The notes under the pieces were generated by a model. That model saw only the letters and a list, made by a program, of their open reading frames with translations, did not search any database and was not told the origin of the DNA. A program made the translations under genes and the position numbers. Of a stretch of DNA of 64,000 nt, positions 32,292 through 40,126 are shown in pieces (position 1 is the stretch's first letter; each line of letters begins with the position of its first letter). The stretch is from Pseudoalteromonas gelatinilytica (GTDB lineage: Bacteria; Pseudomonadota; Gammaproteobacteria; Enterobacterales; Alteromonadaceae): assembly GCF_001641615.1 (NCBI RefSeq), contig NZ_LRRU01000020.1, positions 80,475 to 144,474 on the forward strand, written 5' to 3'.

Positions 32292-33551
32292 ATGGCGTCA
32301 ATCAGAGCAAAATTAACGGAGTCAGTACTTAATAATATTCCTTTAGAAATTACTAAAATAAACGACACTGAAATCCCAGGTTTCTATCTGAACATTGGTA
32401 AGCCAAATAAAGATGGCGAACGTTCCCAAGTATTTTATCTTTATTATCGCTTAGGTGGCCGAGGTTCTAAAGAAAGAAGATTAGCCCTAGGTAAATCTTC
32501 AGTTCTAACAGTAGGTGAAGCCAGAAAGCTCGCTAAGCAATATATTGGTGATGTTTCTCGTGGAATAGATGTATTCCTTGAACAAAAAGAAAGAACCAAA
32601 GCGCAAAAACAAGAAGATGAAGCGCCAACGGTACAAGAATTAGTTACAGAATTCCTAGAGCGTTATATCAAAATTAATCGTAAAGACCCAAGTGCAGTAG
32701 AGCGTATGTTTGAAAAAGACGTGTTACCAGCTATAGGGAAAGTTAAATTAAAAGATATTTCTCGCCGAGAAATACTAAGTAAAGTTCTAGACCCAATCAC
32801 AGATAGGGGAGCAGGGACTCAAGCCAACAAAACCCTTTCAATATTAAAGCAGATGTTTGATTTTGCTGTTGAGCGTGACTTAATGCAGGGAAACCCTATT
32901 AGCACCGCCAAGAAAAAGAATGTAGGCGGTATTGAAAAACCACGTACAAGAGCTCTTGAGTTTGAAGAATTGATACAAGTATTCGAACGCCTACCTAAGC
33001 TTGGCGTAAGCACACAAGTGATCTACGCTTTGAAGTTTATAGCTCTAACTGGTTGTAGGCCGATAGAGATTACTGGTGCCCAGTGGCAAGAATTTGACTT
33101 TGAAAAGATGATGTGGACTATCCCGGCTGAGCGAGTAAAACAAAACAAAGGTGGGGACCGTATTCACAAAGTGCCGATTAATCAAAATATGCTAATCATG
33201 CTTGATGAACTGAGAGCTTCATTTAGTTATTTGCGCTCAAAGTATGTGTTCCCAAGTACCACCTGTACTACAAGCAACGTGGGTGAACAATCTATCGATA
33301 GGCACTCACTTTCGAGGGCGATAAACCGAAAACAAAAAGAGCTAGGTGTACCAAAGTTCGTGCCCCATGACCTGCGTAGAACCATGGCGACTCGCTTAGG
33401 TGATGATGATATTGGCGCTGATCCGATTGTGGTTGAGAAGATACTTAACCACCAGTTGCAAGGGATGCAAAAGGTTTATAACTTGCAGGAGTACATGGAG
33501 AAAAGGAGTAAAGCCCTTGTGGCTTGGTCTCTTAAGTTTAATATGATTTAA
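32292..33551 (+). CDS. P4-type tyrosine integrase of island A
   Basis: 419 residues from the ATG at 32292 (GTG at 32274 is an in-frame alternative; neither has a clear ribosome site). N-terminal DUF4102-like arm-binding domain, SAM-like core-binding domain (VQELVTEFLERYIKI), then the catalytic domain: Arg in TGCRPIEI, Lys in RIHKVPI, HDLRRT (His-x-x-Arg), LNHQ, and Tyr in KVYNLQEY. Family members insert islands in tRNA 3' ends, agreeing with the tRNA-Pro fragment 200 bp upstream. It is not an integron IntI: the extra IntI helix is absent. Confidence 0.93.
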   Translation: MASIRAKLTESVLNNIPLEITKINDTEIPGFYLNIGKPNKDGERSQVFYLYYRLGGRGSKERRLALGKSSVLTVGEARKLAKQYIGDVSRGIDVFLEQKERTKAQKQEDEAPTVQELVTEFLERYIKINRKDPSAVERMFEKDVLPAIGKVKLKDISRREILSKVLDPITDRGAGTQANKTLSILKQMFDFAVERDLMQGNPISTAKKKNVGGIEKPRTRALEFEELIQVFERLPKLGVSTQVIYALKFIALTGCRPIEITGAQWQEFDFEKMMWTIPAERVKQNKGGDRIHKVPINQNMLIMLDELRASFSYLRSKYVFPSTTCTTSNVGEQSIDRHSLSRAINRKQKELGVPKFVPHDLRRTMATRLGDDDIGADPIVVEKILNHQLQGMQKVYNLQEYMEKRSKALVAWSLKFNMI

Positions 33552-33951
33552 ATAGTCCTAGAACCCCTTGTTTTAAATTGTAGCCAATATTTACATAAGC
33601 TGAATTTAGAGTTATTGTTAAAACTTCACGGACGTTTCGTCCGCAAACTTGTTCTGATTGATAAAAAGAAAACCCTTTTGCCTTGATATATAAGGTGGCC
33701 TTTAGGCCTAGTGCTGGACCCCCGACGCAGTCGCGTGATTCACCCTGACCAGAGTAGAGTTGCTTCGCAACCCCCTCTGGGGCGAATCCGCTGCGTGCCT
33801 TCGGCACTTTAGGATACCGACCCAGGCTATGAGACTTGTACTGGTTTTTCTTTTTCAGAGGCGGTTTGAGTCTCATAGTGTGGCGGAAGCCTGTTAGCAC
33901 TTTTGTGCTGGGTCGGTTGTTCCAAAAATTGTAAAGGGAATTATTAGTCAA
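33552..33951 (+). ncRNA. Structured leader, probable retron msr-msd RNA
   Basis: 400 bp with no gene, directly before the reverse transcriptase. Visible stems: CGGACG-TTT-CGTCCG (33630-33644), GGCC-TTTA-GGCC (33697-33708), CCAGAG...CTCTGG enclosing GTTGC-TTC-GCAAC (about 33749-33780), GTGCC-TTC-GGCAC (33796-33808), and a nested pair CCGACCCAG/CTGGGTCGG (33817-33825 with 33908-33916) around CTATGAGACT/AGTCTCATAG (33827-33836 with 33869-33878). The short stems resemble msr hairpins and the nested one an msd. I could not identify the a1/a2 repeat or branching G with confidence, so exact ends are open. Confidence 0.65.
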
Positions 33952-35157
33952 ATGACCACTCCAGATATTCCTCTGTTTAAAGCCGGTCCAATAAAGTCGA
34001 AAGCTCATTTAGCAAAAGTGTTAAATATTGACATATCTGATATCGATGATGTCTTAAACATGCCACTAGATAAGAGATATAGGCCTCCTAAGAACCCCAT
34101 TTTGAAATCTGATGGAACAATTAGGAAAATATTTAACCCACATCGAAAAGTAAGGTTTTTGCAGCGACGCATTAATAATAGAATTAATAAACAGTGTATA
34201 AGATGGCCCTCCTACATTTATGGTTCTATCCCTAAAAGCATTGAAAATGGTAATCGGGATTATGTTGAATGCGCTCATAAACACTGTGGGGCAAAGAGTA
34301 TTTTGAAAGTCGATATTTCTAATTTCTTTGACAATATACAAGAATTTCATGTGAAGAATATGTTTAAAAATCTCTTCAGGTATTCTGATGAAGTTTCTGA
34401 GATTATAACCAATATATGCTGTTATGGTGACAGAGTTGTGCAAGGAGCATTAACCTCTAGTTATATAGCTTCACTTATTTTGTGGGATGTTGAATTATAC
34501 TTAGTGAGAAAGTTGAAGCGTTTGAATCTAACTTATACGCGGTTAGTTGATGATATTACTGTTTCTTCTACTAGTCACAATTTTGACTTTAACGGGACAT
34601 CTAAGCTGATAGAAGAAATGCTAAATGAAAAAGGCTTACCACAAAACATTGATAAAACTAGAGTATACCGTCTTTCTAGTGAGCCTCTTAAAGTCCATGG
34701 CTTAGTAGTGTCATTCCCAAACCCTATATATTCTAAAGATGAAGTAAAGAATATTAGGGCGGCTGTTCATCAACTGAAACATAGAGCTGAAAAACAAGAA
34801 GATCAAAAATCGAAATCATACAGGAACGATTACCAAAGGATTTTAGGAAGAGTTAATAAGCTTAGTCGTGTTAAAAATGACAAGCATGCAAAGCTTATAA
34901 AAATACTTAGAAGTGATGGTTTAAGACCCAAACCATCGCAATCAGACAAAATTTCTGCGGAAAAGCGATTTGATAAAATAGTGATTGACTACAGCAGAAA
35001 AAAATCTCAATACAACTTTTATAAAAGATATCATTATTTAAAGCATCTTTTATTTTTTATAAAAGGAGAGGGTGGCTCTGACTATAAAAAGTTTGCACAA
35101 GATAAGCTTGATAAATTATCACGTTATGAGCCAGAATTTAAGATCAAGGACTATTAA
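33952..35157 (+). CDS. Retron-type reverse transcriptase
   Basis: 401 residues. RT palm motifs: SILKVDISNFFDNI (motif A Asp), VVQGALTSSYIASLIL (motif 4, usually PQG), YTRLVDDITVSS (motif C, Asp-Asp kept but LVDD in place of YxDD), NIDKTRVY, and LKVHGLVV where retrons have a VTG. CAHKH replaces the NAxxH motif. There is no maturase or endonuclease domain, so this is not a group II intron protein. Preceded by a structured 400-bp leader and followed without a gap by a two-helix membrane protein, the design of Ec48-like retrons. AAAGGG ribosome site upstream. Confidence 0.85.
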   Translation: MTTPDIPLFKAGPIKSKAHLAKVLNIDISDIDDVLNMPLDKRYRPPKNPILKSDGTIRKIFNPHRKVRFLQRRINNRINKQCIRWPSYIYGSIPKSIENGNRDYVECAHKHCGAKSILKVDISNFFDNIQEFHVKNMFKNLFRYSDEVSEIITNICCYGDRVVQGALTSSYIASLILWDVELYLVRKLKRLNLTYTRLVDDITVSSTSHNFDFNGTSKLIEEMLNEKGLPQNIDKTRVYRLSSEPLKVHGLVVSFPNPIYSKDEVKNIRAAVHQLKHRAEKQEDQKSKSYRNDYQRILGRVNKLSRVKNDKHAKLIKILRSDGLRPKPSQSDKISAEKRFDKIVIDYSRKKSQYNFYKRYHYLKHLLFFIKGEGGSDYKKFAQDKLDKLSRYEPEFKIKDY

Positions 35158-35885
35158 TGCTAGTGAAGAGCAAAATAACAAAGCTGGCATGTATTTATGC
35201 TTTCATAAACTTCATTTTCTTAGTCCTGCTGTTGGTGCAAATGAATGGAGCAGGAACGTTTTCACTTGATTTTTGCATTCAAGATCGTTGCCTAAAATAC
35301 ATATATGATAGGCACCAATATTTTATCGAGTTGGTGATTGTAATAAATAAATTTTTAGCGGGGCTTACGGCTATTTTTGGCGTAGCTTATGGTTATGTAG
35401 CTTTTATTGAGCAATCAAAGGATAGGGCTTTTAACAACCACCTTCGCAATTTAGAGTTTTTCGTATCATTCATAAAATCTGAAATTGATCGACTAGATTA
35501 CCTCTCTCAATCAAGCGTTGATTTCAATATTTTATATCAGTTGATTTACCCAAATTCATCTGAAGGTAAAATGTCTAACTTTGATGAGTACAAAAGAAGA
35601 GTTAAAGAACTGAGAGACTATGTAATTAGCTATTCAAATGGGTATAAGGGTGGGATTAAAAAGATGCCGAACTCAGAAGTTTCTTTTTTTAATCATAAAA
35701 AGAAAATAATAAAGCTCGCTAAAAAATTTGGTATTGATGTTGCTAATTTACCCAAAGGGGACTTTTTTTCCGTTGAGAGTGATTTCTTTAAATTGCTAGA
35801 CGTGATAACCACAACATTTACAAATGAGCGAGAGGTTCAGAGAGCGCGTTTTCTGATGCATAAAGTTGATATTCACTACAGATAA
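35157..35885 (+). CDS. Two-helix membrane effector of the retron
   Basis: 242 residues; start overlaps the RT stop (TAATG). Two hydrophobic helices, residues about 8-28 and 58-83, then a charged, helical cytoplasmic domain of about 155 residues. Size, topology and position match the effector of retron Ec48 (type IV), whose activation kills the cell when RecBCD is inhibited by phage proteins. That role here is inference by architecture; I cannot align the C-terminal domain without tools. Confidence 0.7.
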   Translation: MLVKSKITKLACIYAFINFIFLVLLLVQMNGAGTFSLDFCIQDRCLKYIYDRHQYFIELVIVINKFLAGLTAIFGVAYGYVAFIEQSKDRAFNNHLRNLEFFVSFIKSEIDRLDYLSQSSVDFNILYQLIYPNSSEGKMSNFDEYKRRVKELRDYVISYSNGYKGGIKKMPNSEVSFFNHKKKIIKLAKKFGIDVANLPKGDFFSVESDFFKLLDVITTTFTNEREVQRARFLMHKVDIHYR

Positions 35886-36174
35886 TGAGTCGTAATCTCA
35901 GCCCTAAGTCCCACCCCTTGCTAAACCGTCTCTAGGCCGTTTATATTTAAAGCTAACACCATTTATACTTGAACAGTTGATGAAGGAGTATTGACAGTTA
36001 AAGAAGAGATAGGGTGAGTAAAAGCATTAAATAAAGAGCAATCGCACTTTTCAACCACCAATTTTCTATAATTGAAAATAGTTTTTTACTATCTGTGACT
36101 ATAGTAGTTTGCTTGAGCTTTAGATTTTATAGTCAAATTTAGTTATTAAAATTTATTGCTCAGAAAGACAGGAT
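35886..36174. other. Intergenic region between retron and TAC operon
   Basis: About 290 bp between convergent units. Contains CTATAATTGAAAATAG and TTTTACTATC...GACTATAGTAG-type weak hairpins; no open frame, promoter or repeat that I can support. Confidence 0.5.
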
Positions 36175-36210
36175 TTGGTGTACATGTTCTAAATCTAAGA
36201 TGTACACCAA
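36175..36210 (-). terminator. Perfect 11-bp hairpin at the end of the TAC operon
   Basis: TTGGTGTACAT (36175-36185), 14-base loop, ATGTACACCAA (36200-36210), six bases beyond the chaperone stop on the minus strand. No T-run, so termination is uncertain; it could also be an operator. Confidence 0.5.
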
Positions 36211-36215
36211 CTCCT

Positions 36216-36617
36216 TTAATTAACTTTTTCTTGCATATCCTTGTACATAGCTGAAAAGTTGACGCTTGGAAGCATTATAGGGTCATACCCTGCATTGAGT
36301 AAAAGCGTACTTACAAAAGCTCTCATATACGGAAAAGCTATTGCAGGTGCATTTACGTGTGGAAAGTGAGATTGTATAAACTCATCGTCAAGTTCTCTAT
36401 CTAGCTTAAAAGTTGATTCATACTCAAGCAAAAGTAAGTGTGAATTTTTAACTTTTAACCTTAAGGCAAAAAAGATATTAAATTTATCAGATGTTTGTTC
36501 TGAAAAATTCGGCTCATAGTGAAATCCGAATTCATCGATTTCATCAAAGCCTTCAACTTGATCCTTATCAAGTAGGTTTATTTCTTTTGCCTTGTTAGTA
36601 TATAGTTGAATGTTCAT
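36216..36617 (-). CDS. SecB-like chaperone of a toxin-antitoxin-chaperone system
   Basis: 133 residues. HVNAPAIAFPYMRAFVSTLLLNAGYDPIMLPSVNFSAMY is the SecB-fold C-terminal signature (Pro-Phe/Tyr-x-Arg helix, then LP-x-NF), but the protein is divergent from housekeeping SecB and shorter. In TAC systems such a chaperone binds the antitoxin and keeps it folded. Third gene of a minus-strand operon, two bases after the antitoxin stop. In CmdTAC of E. coli the SecB-like CmdC has this position. Confidence 0.8.
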   Translation of the reverse strand: MNIQLYTNKAKEINLLDKDQVEGFDEIDEFGFHYEPNFSEQTSDKFNIFFALRLKVKNSHLLLLEYESTFKLDRELDDEFIQSHFPHVNAPAIAFPYMRAFVSTLLLNAGYDPIMLPSVNFSAMYKDMQEKVN

Positions 36618-36619
36618 TT

Positions 36620-36931
36620 TTAAGCCGCTAAAGAGTTACCATAATCGTCATCATTACAAGCTGTTACAATTTTGCTTGTACTATCCTCTAAGTAAGTAAC
36701 TTCGAGAATCATAATCTCACGATAAATATCATCACAAAATTTTTCAAAATTGAATTTATTGAATGATTGTTTCCAATATTCATTTGAATAAGGTTTTTGT
36801 ACATCACACAGAAAGTCGTGAGCTAATGGACCAACAGACTCATAGCTTTGAAGTTCGTTGTATAGCTCTTCAGCAGAAACTTTAGATAACTCTTCTTGAA
36901 GTAAAAGTACACGTTCTTGTAAACTTAACAT
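36620..36931 (-). CDS. Putative antitoxin of the TAC operon
   Basis: Start ATG at 36929-36931 (MLSLQERVLLLQEEL) because AGGAG is 6 bases upstream; an upstream in-frame ATG overlaps the toxin stop. 103 residues, acidic and helical, no recognised DNA-binding domain. The exposed C-terminal tail ACNDDDYGNSLAA may be the chaperone-addiction segment expected in TAC antitoxins. Function is inferred from its place between an ART-like toxin and a SecB-like chaperone. Confidence 0.62.
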   Translation of the reverse strand: MLSLQERVLLLQEELSKVSAEELYNELQSYESVGPLAHDFLCDVQKPYSNEYWKQSFNKFNFEKFCDDIYREIMILEVTYLEDSTSKIVTACNDDDYGNSLAA

Positions 36932-36942
36932 ATTAATCTCCT

Positions 36943-37509
36943 TCATGCTGTAGGCATTTTTTCTGCGAAATCAGATGGTTCAATGAAACCATTTAAGAAA
37001 ATACGGTCTTTTGCTTCCTCGAAAACGCAAAGTTGCTGTGGTGTGACTAAACCTAACTTTGATTTATTAATTTTTGGATCAACAAAATCAATATTTTCTA
37101 CTGTTCTTCCATCCTGTGCTTTGACGCCTAGATATGGAAATATTTCTTTCGAGCACCTTAACTTACTTAATATTTGATTAACAGTAACACTTTTACGTGT
37201 CTCTTCTTTATCAAGTTTAGCAAGGATTATATCTTTTAGTTGGATAAATTCTAATTGGTGCTGAACGTTACCTACTAAATCTAGTACTTCTTTTTTAAAG
37301 CATAAATTTATATTGAACTGACCTATAACTCTTCTATTAGAAATTCCCCACTTTTTTGCCCAGTAGTCCGAGTCAGTCCAAAAGTAGTAGCCCTGAGTTA
37401 GCCATTGGTTAGCACCATTGCCACTTCTGAAGGGGATATTATCGACAATGTAATCGAATCCATTCTCTAATTTGCAAGTGTGGTAGCCAACGTGAGCAGT
37501 CATTTCCAT
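36943..37509 (-). CDS. ADP-ribosyltransferase-like toxin (CmdT-like)
   Basis: Start ATG at 37507-37509 (MEMTAHVGYHTC); longer frames would overlap the promoter. About 188 residues. YHTCKLENGFDYIVDN...QWLTQGYYFWTDSDYWAKKWG follows the ART pattern of DUF3990-like toxins (an early YH, a G-[FY]-Y-[FL]-T loop, and an A-x-x-W-[AG] helix). Residues after about 115 are not recognised. Gene order toxin-antitoxin-SecB equals CmdTAC, where CmdT ADP-ribosylates mRNA on phage infection. The ART reading is moderately sure, the CmdT assignment is inference. Confidence 0.62.
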   Translation of the reverse strand: MEMTAHVGYHTCKLENGFDYIVDNIPFRSGNGANQWLTQGYYFWTDSDYWAKKWGISNRRVIGQFNINLCFKKEVLDLVGNVQHQLEFIQLKDIILAKLDKEETRKSVTVNQILSKLRCSKEIFPYLGVKAQDGRTVENIDFVDPKINKSKLGLVTPQQLCVFEEAKDRIFLNGFIEPSDFAEKMPTA

Positions 37510-37549
37510 ATTTCTTATATTGATTGTTTTATATAATTTAAACAAGGCA

Positions 37550-37578
37550 ATTGTACATACCAGCTCAGACTCTAGCAA
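37550..37578 (-). promoter_or_regulatory. Promoter of the TAC operon
   Basis: On the minus strand TTGCTA (37578-37573), 17-base spacer, TACAAT (37555-37550), about 40 bases before the toxin ATG. It lies just after the stop of the recombinase gene and supports the shorter toxin start. Confidence 0.6.
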
Positions 37579-37613
37579 CATTTAATTAAATAGTAGCAAT
37601 TAGTTATGAACAT

Positions 37614-38495
37614 TCACTGAAGGTATACCTTAGTTATCTCTTTTCTAAAATGCCCCATTTCCTGTGAAACGGTCTCCAAGGCCGTTTCGTATTTTAACCC
37701 TAAGCATTTCAGTTCAACCATTCTTTCTTGGGCATAGCTGTGCCTGAGGCCGTGTGCGCCTGTGGAAAACAGCAAAGTGCGGTTGGAGGCTTTTGAAAAT
37801 GAGTCCGACCACTTTTTACCGCCAGCAATATTATAACGCTGAGAATAGTTAATTTCTCTGTCTACTACTGTGATTGGTTGAGCTAAACGTTGTTGCTCGA
37901 GCTGATAGGCTAGGATATTGGGAATAAGTACATGTCGAACCAAGCCTCCTTTACCAACTACTGTGTAAAGTTCACCATTTCGGCCCTGCCATTTTGAGTC
38001 TAGAGCAGGGCGCTTATCTGGAGTTCGTTCATTAGCTTTGGCAAGTGTTAGTAGCTCATGAGCTCGAAGTCCGGCCGCATAGGCGATTTGTGTTGCGAGT
38101 TGATTTCTTTCCGTTTGTCTATGTGAAATAGCTTTGGCTTGTTCTGTGGTGTAAGCACGAGAGCGCTTTATCTCATCTAAACATGACTTTACTCGGTAGA
38201 GTGTTTCTTTCGGTTGTAATTTACCGTTTAATTGCATCATTGCTTGAATAGCTTGGCGTTCCATATCCAGGGCTTTTTGACCAACGATCTCAGCTCTGTA
38301 ATCAAGATACATACGTGCTTGCTGAATAGTCATAGCCTGAATACCATTAATGCCGATATCTTTAGACCAGTTGGCAACCGTTTTTATCGACTGCATATAG
38401 TTCCTGGCAGTGCCCAAAGACTTTATGCGCTGTGCTTTGGTTAGTCCTTTAATAACATTTTTTGCTTGAGTTTCAGCTTTGGCGAATTTAGGCAT
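37614..38495 (-). CDS. Second tyrosine recombinase of island A
   Basis: 293 residues. N-terminal SAM-like domain (RNYMQSIKTVANWSKDIG), catalytic Arg in AAGLRAHELLTL, Lys region VVGKGGLVRHVLIP, HGLRHSYAQERM (His-x-x-Arg), MGHFR, and Tyr in ITKVYLQ. It matches the 'integrase domain-containing' proteins of conjugative and integrative elements, distinct from the P4-type integrase at 32292. Its start overlaps the small upstream gene by 8 bp. Role (resolution, second excision system, or relic) unknown. Confidence 0.85.
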   Translation of the reverse strand: MPKFAKAETQAKNVIKGLTKAQRIKSLGTARNYMQSIKTVANWSKDIGINGIQAMTIQQARMYLDYRAEIVGQKALDMERQAIQAMMQLNGKLQPKETLYRVKSCLDEIKRSRAYTTEQAKAISHRQTERNQLATQIAYAAGLRAHELLTLAKANERTPDKRPALDSKWQGRNGELYTVVGKGGLVRHVLIPNILAYQLEQQRLAQPITVVDREINYSQRYNIAGGKKWSDSFSKASNRTLLFSTGAHGLRHSYAQERMVELKCLGLKYETALETVSQEMGHFRKEITKVYLQ

Positions 38496-38709
38496 TTTTA
38501 TCGACCCACCTTTTAACAGTCGTCCATTCTACATTGACACCTCTCATTGCAAGCCAACGTTGTAATTCAGCTTTGCTTGCACCAGCTTCGTAGAGTTTGC
38601 AAAGGTGAGTGCGGTATTTGTCCAGTTTGGATGATTTGTGACGTTTACGGGCACGTAGTTTAGTATGCGCTTTTAACAAAGCGACTTCAGTATTTGCATT
38701 AAAAGTCAT
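38488..38709 (-). CDS. Small basic HTH-like protein
   Basis: 73 residues, very basic in the first half (LRARKRHKSSKLDKYRTHL), with a helix-turn-helix-like second half (YEAGASKAELQRWLAMRGVNVEWTTVKRWVDKN). AGGAGA ribosome site upstream of the ATG. Overlaps the recombinase start by 8 bp, so the two are coupled; it may regulate or assist that recombinase. Confidence 0.7.
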   Translation of the reverse strand: MTFNANTEVALLKAHTKLRARKRHKSSKLDKYRTHLCKLYEAGASKAELQRWLAMRGVNVEWTTVKRWVDKNA

Positions 38710-39230
38710 GGCATTCTCCTAGGTTGTAAGATTAACTGGCAACTTGGTTGCTCAGCGACACTGAAGCCTATTCGCCCCTGTTTTTCGCACATGCAAAAGG
38801 CTCGGACCGATCTCGCCTTAATTTATTTCCTCTTTACGTGAAAGCGGCAGCAGAAAGCGCCGGTATAACGCCTTAAATGTGGCGTGAGACATGACTATTA
38901 AATTGAAAAGAGTGAGGGTCCTCACTACGTGTTGTCGGCAGCTGAACAGCGCCGTTTTTTGTAAATGCCCATTGGGCTATTTCAATATTAGGTTAGCGTT
39001 AAAGTTGCCTATGTGCAATCTGCAAATAAAAATCTGCGTGTAAGCCGCGAAAAACCAAGCTCCCCGCTATGAAGCGAGCGATTTATCGCTTCGACATAGC
39101 GGGGGGCGTAGCCCCTTTTAAAAGAGGAGGATATTGCTCATGATGCCTCAATAAAAAGGGGTTGGTTTTATGAATATAGGCTTATGGCATATACTCTGTG
39201 CGGCTAATTTTGAAAGCTCTGGAGGTTAAT
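38710..39230. other. 521-bp non-coding region of island A
   Basis: Holds one half (38826-38839, TTTCCTCTTTACGT) of a 14-bp perfect inverted repeat whose other half is at 39735-39748, and the strong hairpins at 39062-39119. It separates the minus-strand operon from the plus-strand replication genes, so promoters for both and possibly the island origin should be here. I see no open frame. Confidence 0.5.
39062..39119 (+). terminator. Strong double hairpin
   Basis: CCCCGCTATG-AAGCGA (39062-39077) pairs with TCGCTT...CATAGCGGGG (39086-39104), followed by GGGGC-GTA-GCCCC-TTTT ending at 39119. The second hairpin with TTTT looks like an intrinsic terminator; the first may be a structured RNA element. 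Confidence 0.6.
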
Positions 39231-39338
39231 ATGGGCGCATTGATCGCTAGTAATATAATGATCATAAGCTTGGTTATATTTTTCGCAGTCTTATTTTATA
39301 AAAACAGACGAGTCTTAGTTAAAGGGAAGAGGAAATAA
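39231..39338 (+). CDS. 35-residue single-span membrane peptide
   Basis: MGALIASNIMIISLVIFFAV then LFYKNRRVLVKGKRK: one hydrophobic helix followed by a basic tail. A perfect GGAGG lies 5 bases before the ATG, and the stop is immediately followed by the ATG of the next gene (TAAATG), so translation is very likely. Function unknown. Confidence 0.55.
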   Translation: MGALIASNIMIISLVIFFAVLFYKNRRVLVKGKRK

Positions 39339-39563
39339 ATGAATCATCATAGCTCTATGCGTAGTGAATCAGAAACGGTTGCTAGCAAAATTAGGCATGT
39401 TTCAAATAGCAGACTAAGAAAGCTTGCAAGAGAGTTAACAGAATCTCCTGTAGAGAAATACATTGCATTGGCGTTCTTAGAAAAATTGATATGGGAGCAT
39501 AAAGATAAAAATATTAAGTTAGCTGCATTAGAGCATTGGGTTAAATTGATTGGAGAGAAATAG
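39339..39563 (+). CDS. Hypothetical small basic helical protein
   Basis: 74 residues, highly charged and helical (ASKIRHVSNSRLRKLARELTESPVEKYIALAFLEKLIWEHKDKNIKLAALEHWVKLIG). Starts directly after the 35-residue gene. No family recognised; size and charge suggest a regulatory or DNA-binding role, unproven. Confidence 0.55.
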   Translation: MNHHSSMRSESETVASKIRHVSNSRLRKLARELTESPVEKYIALAFLEKLIWEHKDKNIKLAALEHWVKLIGEK

Positions 39564-39734
39564 TAAGTTAATGCTTAAGTGTGGGAGCTCTATGAGGTAA
39601 AGCAACTCTTTAAATACAGCTCTTGATAGTTCACGTTTCATCACTTATATTCATACATGCGCACATTTGCTGCGTTCCTGCGAAGGGAGTCACTTCGGTG
39701 ACTGAAAACAGGCGCCTTTATGGCTGCCTTCAAT

Positions 39735-39748
39735 ACGTAAAGAGGAAA
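39735..39748 (+). repeat. Right half of a 14-bp inverted repeat
   Basis: ACGTAAAGAGGAAA, exact reverse complement of 38826-38839, about 900 bp apart, inside the 264-bp gap before the HTH gene. Nearby GCTGCATATGCAGC and CGTGCATACGTGCATG are local palindromes. Confidence 0.5.
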
Positions 39749-39827
39749 GACATGGCTGCATATGCAGCGTCGTGCATACGTGCATGAACAATGCCCTTCG
39801 CTCCATTAAACGTATTGGAGGACTGTC

Positions 39828-40064
39828 ATGTCATCATCTCAAACTATCTCAGTTAAAGACTTAGCTGAGCTACTACAATTATCACCTCGCACAATCCACA
39901 ACCGAATTAGTGCTCAATTTAAAGCAATAGAAGCTGGTGAAAATCCAGAAAGCTATCAAATACAGCGTTTAGCGCCACCTTCAATAAAGTTAGGCAAATC
40001 TCGTTTGTTCATTCGGGAAACGGTTGAGCAATGGCTAGCTCGTTTTGAAGGGGTGAAGATGTAG
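39828..40064 (+). CDS. AlpA/MerR-like helix-turn-helix protein
   Basis: 78 residues. TISVKDLAELLQLSPRTIHNRI is an HTH of the AlpA/excisionase type, with a C-terminal LGKSRLFIRETVEQWLARFEG wing as in AlpA. GGAGG lies 7 bases before the ATG. Such proteins activate integrase or replication genes in P4-like islands. It precedes the primase gene by 62 bp. Confidence 0.78.
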   Translation: MSSSQTISVKDLAELLQLSPRTIHNRISAQFKAIEAGENPESYQIQRLAPPSIKLGKSRLFIRETVEQWLARFEGVKM

Positions 40065-40126
40065 GGAAGGCGAAAGGGGCAGCTTGACCGGCGATACCCC
40101 AACCGCATTTTGCATCTTCAAATTAT

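Noticed and set aside
32274..33551. Integrase of island A as the missing integron integrase
   Set aside because: It has the DUF4102/P4 architecture and sits by a tRNA att site; the IntI-specific insertion is not seen and the cassettes lie on its upstream side.
33538..34008. 156-codon minus-strand frame opposite the retron leader
   Set aside because: Antisense of a stem-rich RNA and of the RT start; the open frame is a by-product of the inverted repeats.
33952..35157. Group II intron maturase
   Set aside because: No X/maturase, DNA-binding or HNH domain, and no intron domain V-like sequence downstream; length and context fit a retron.
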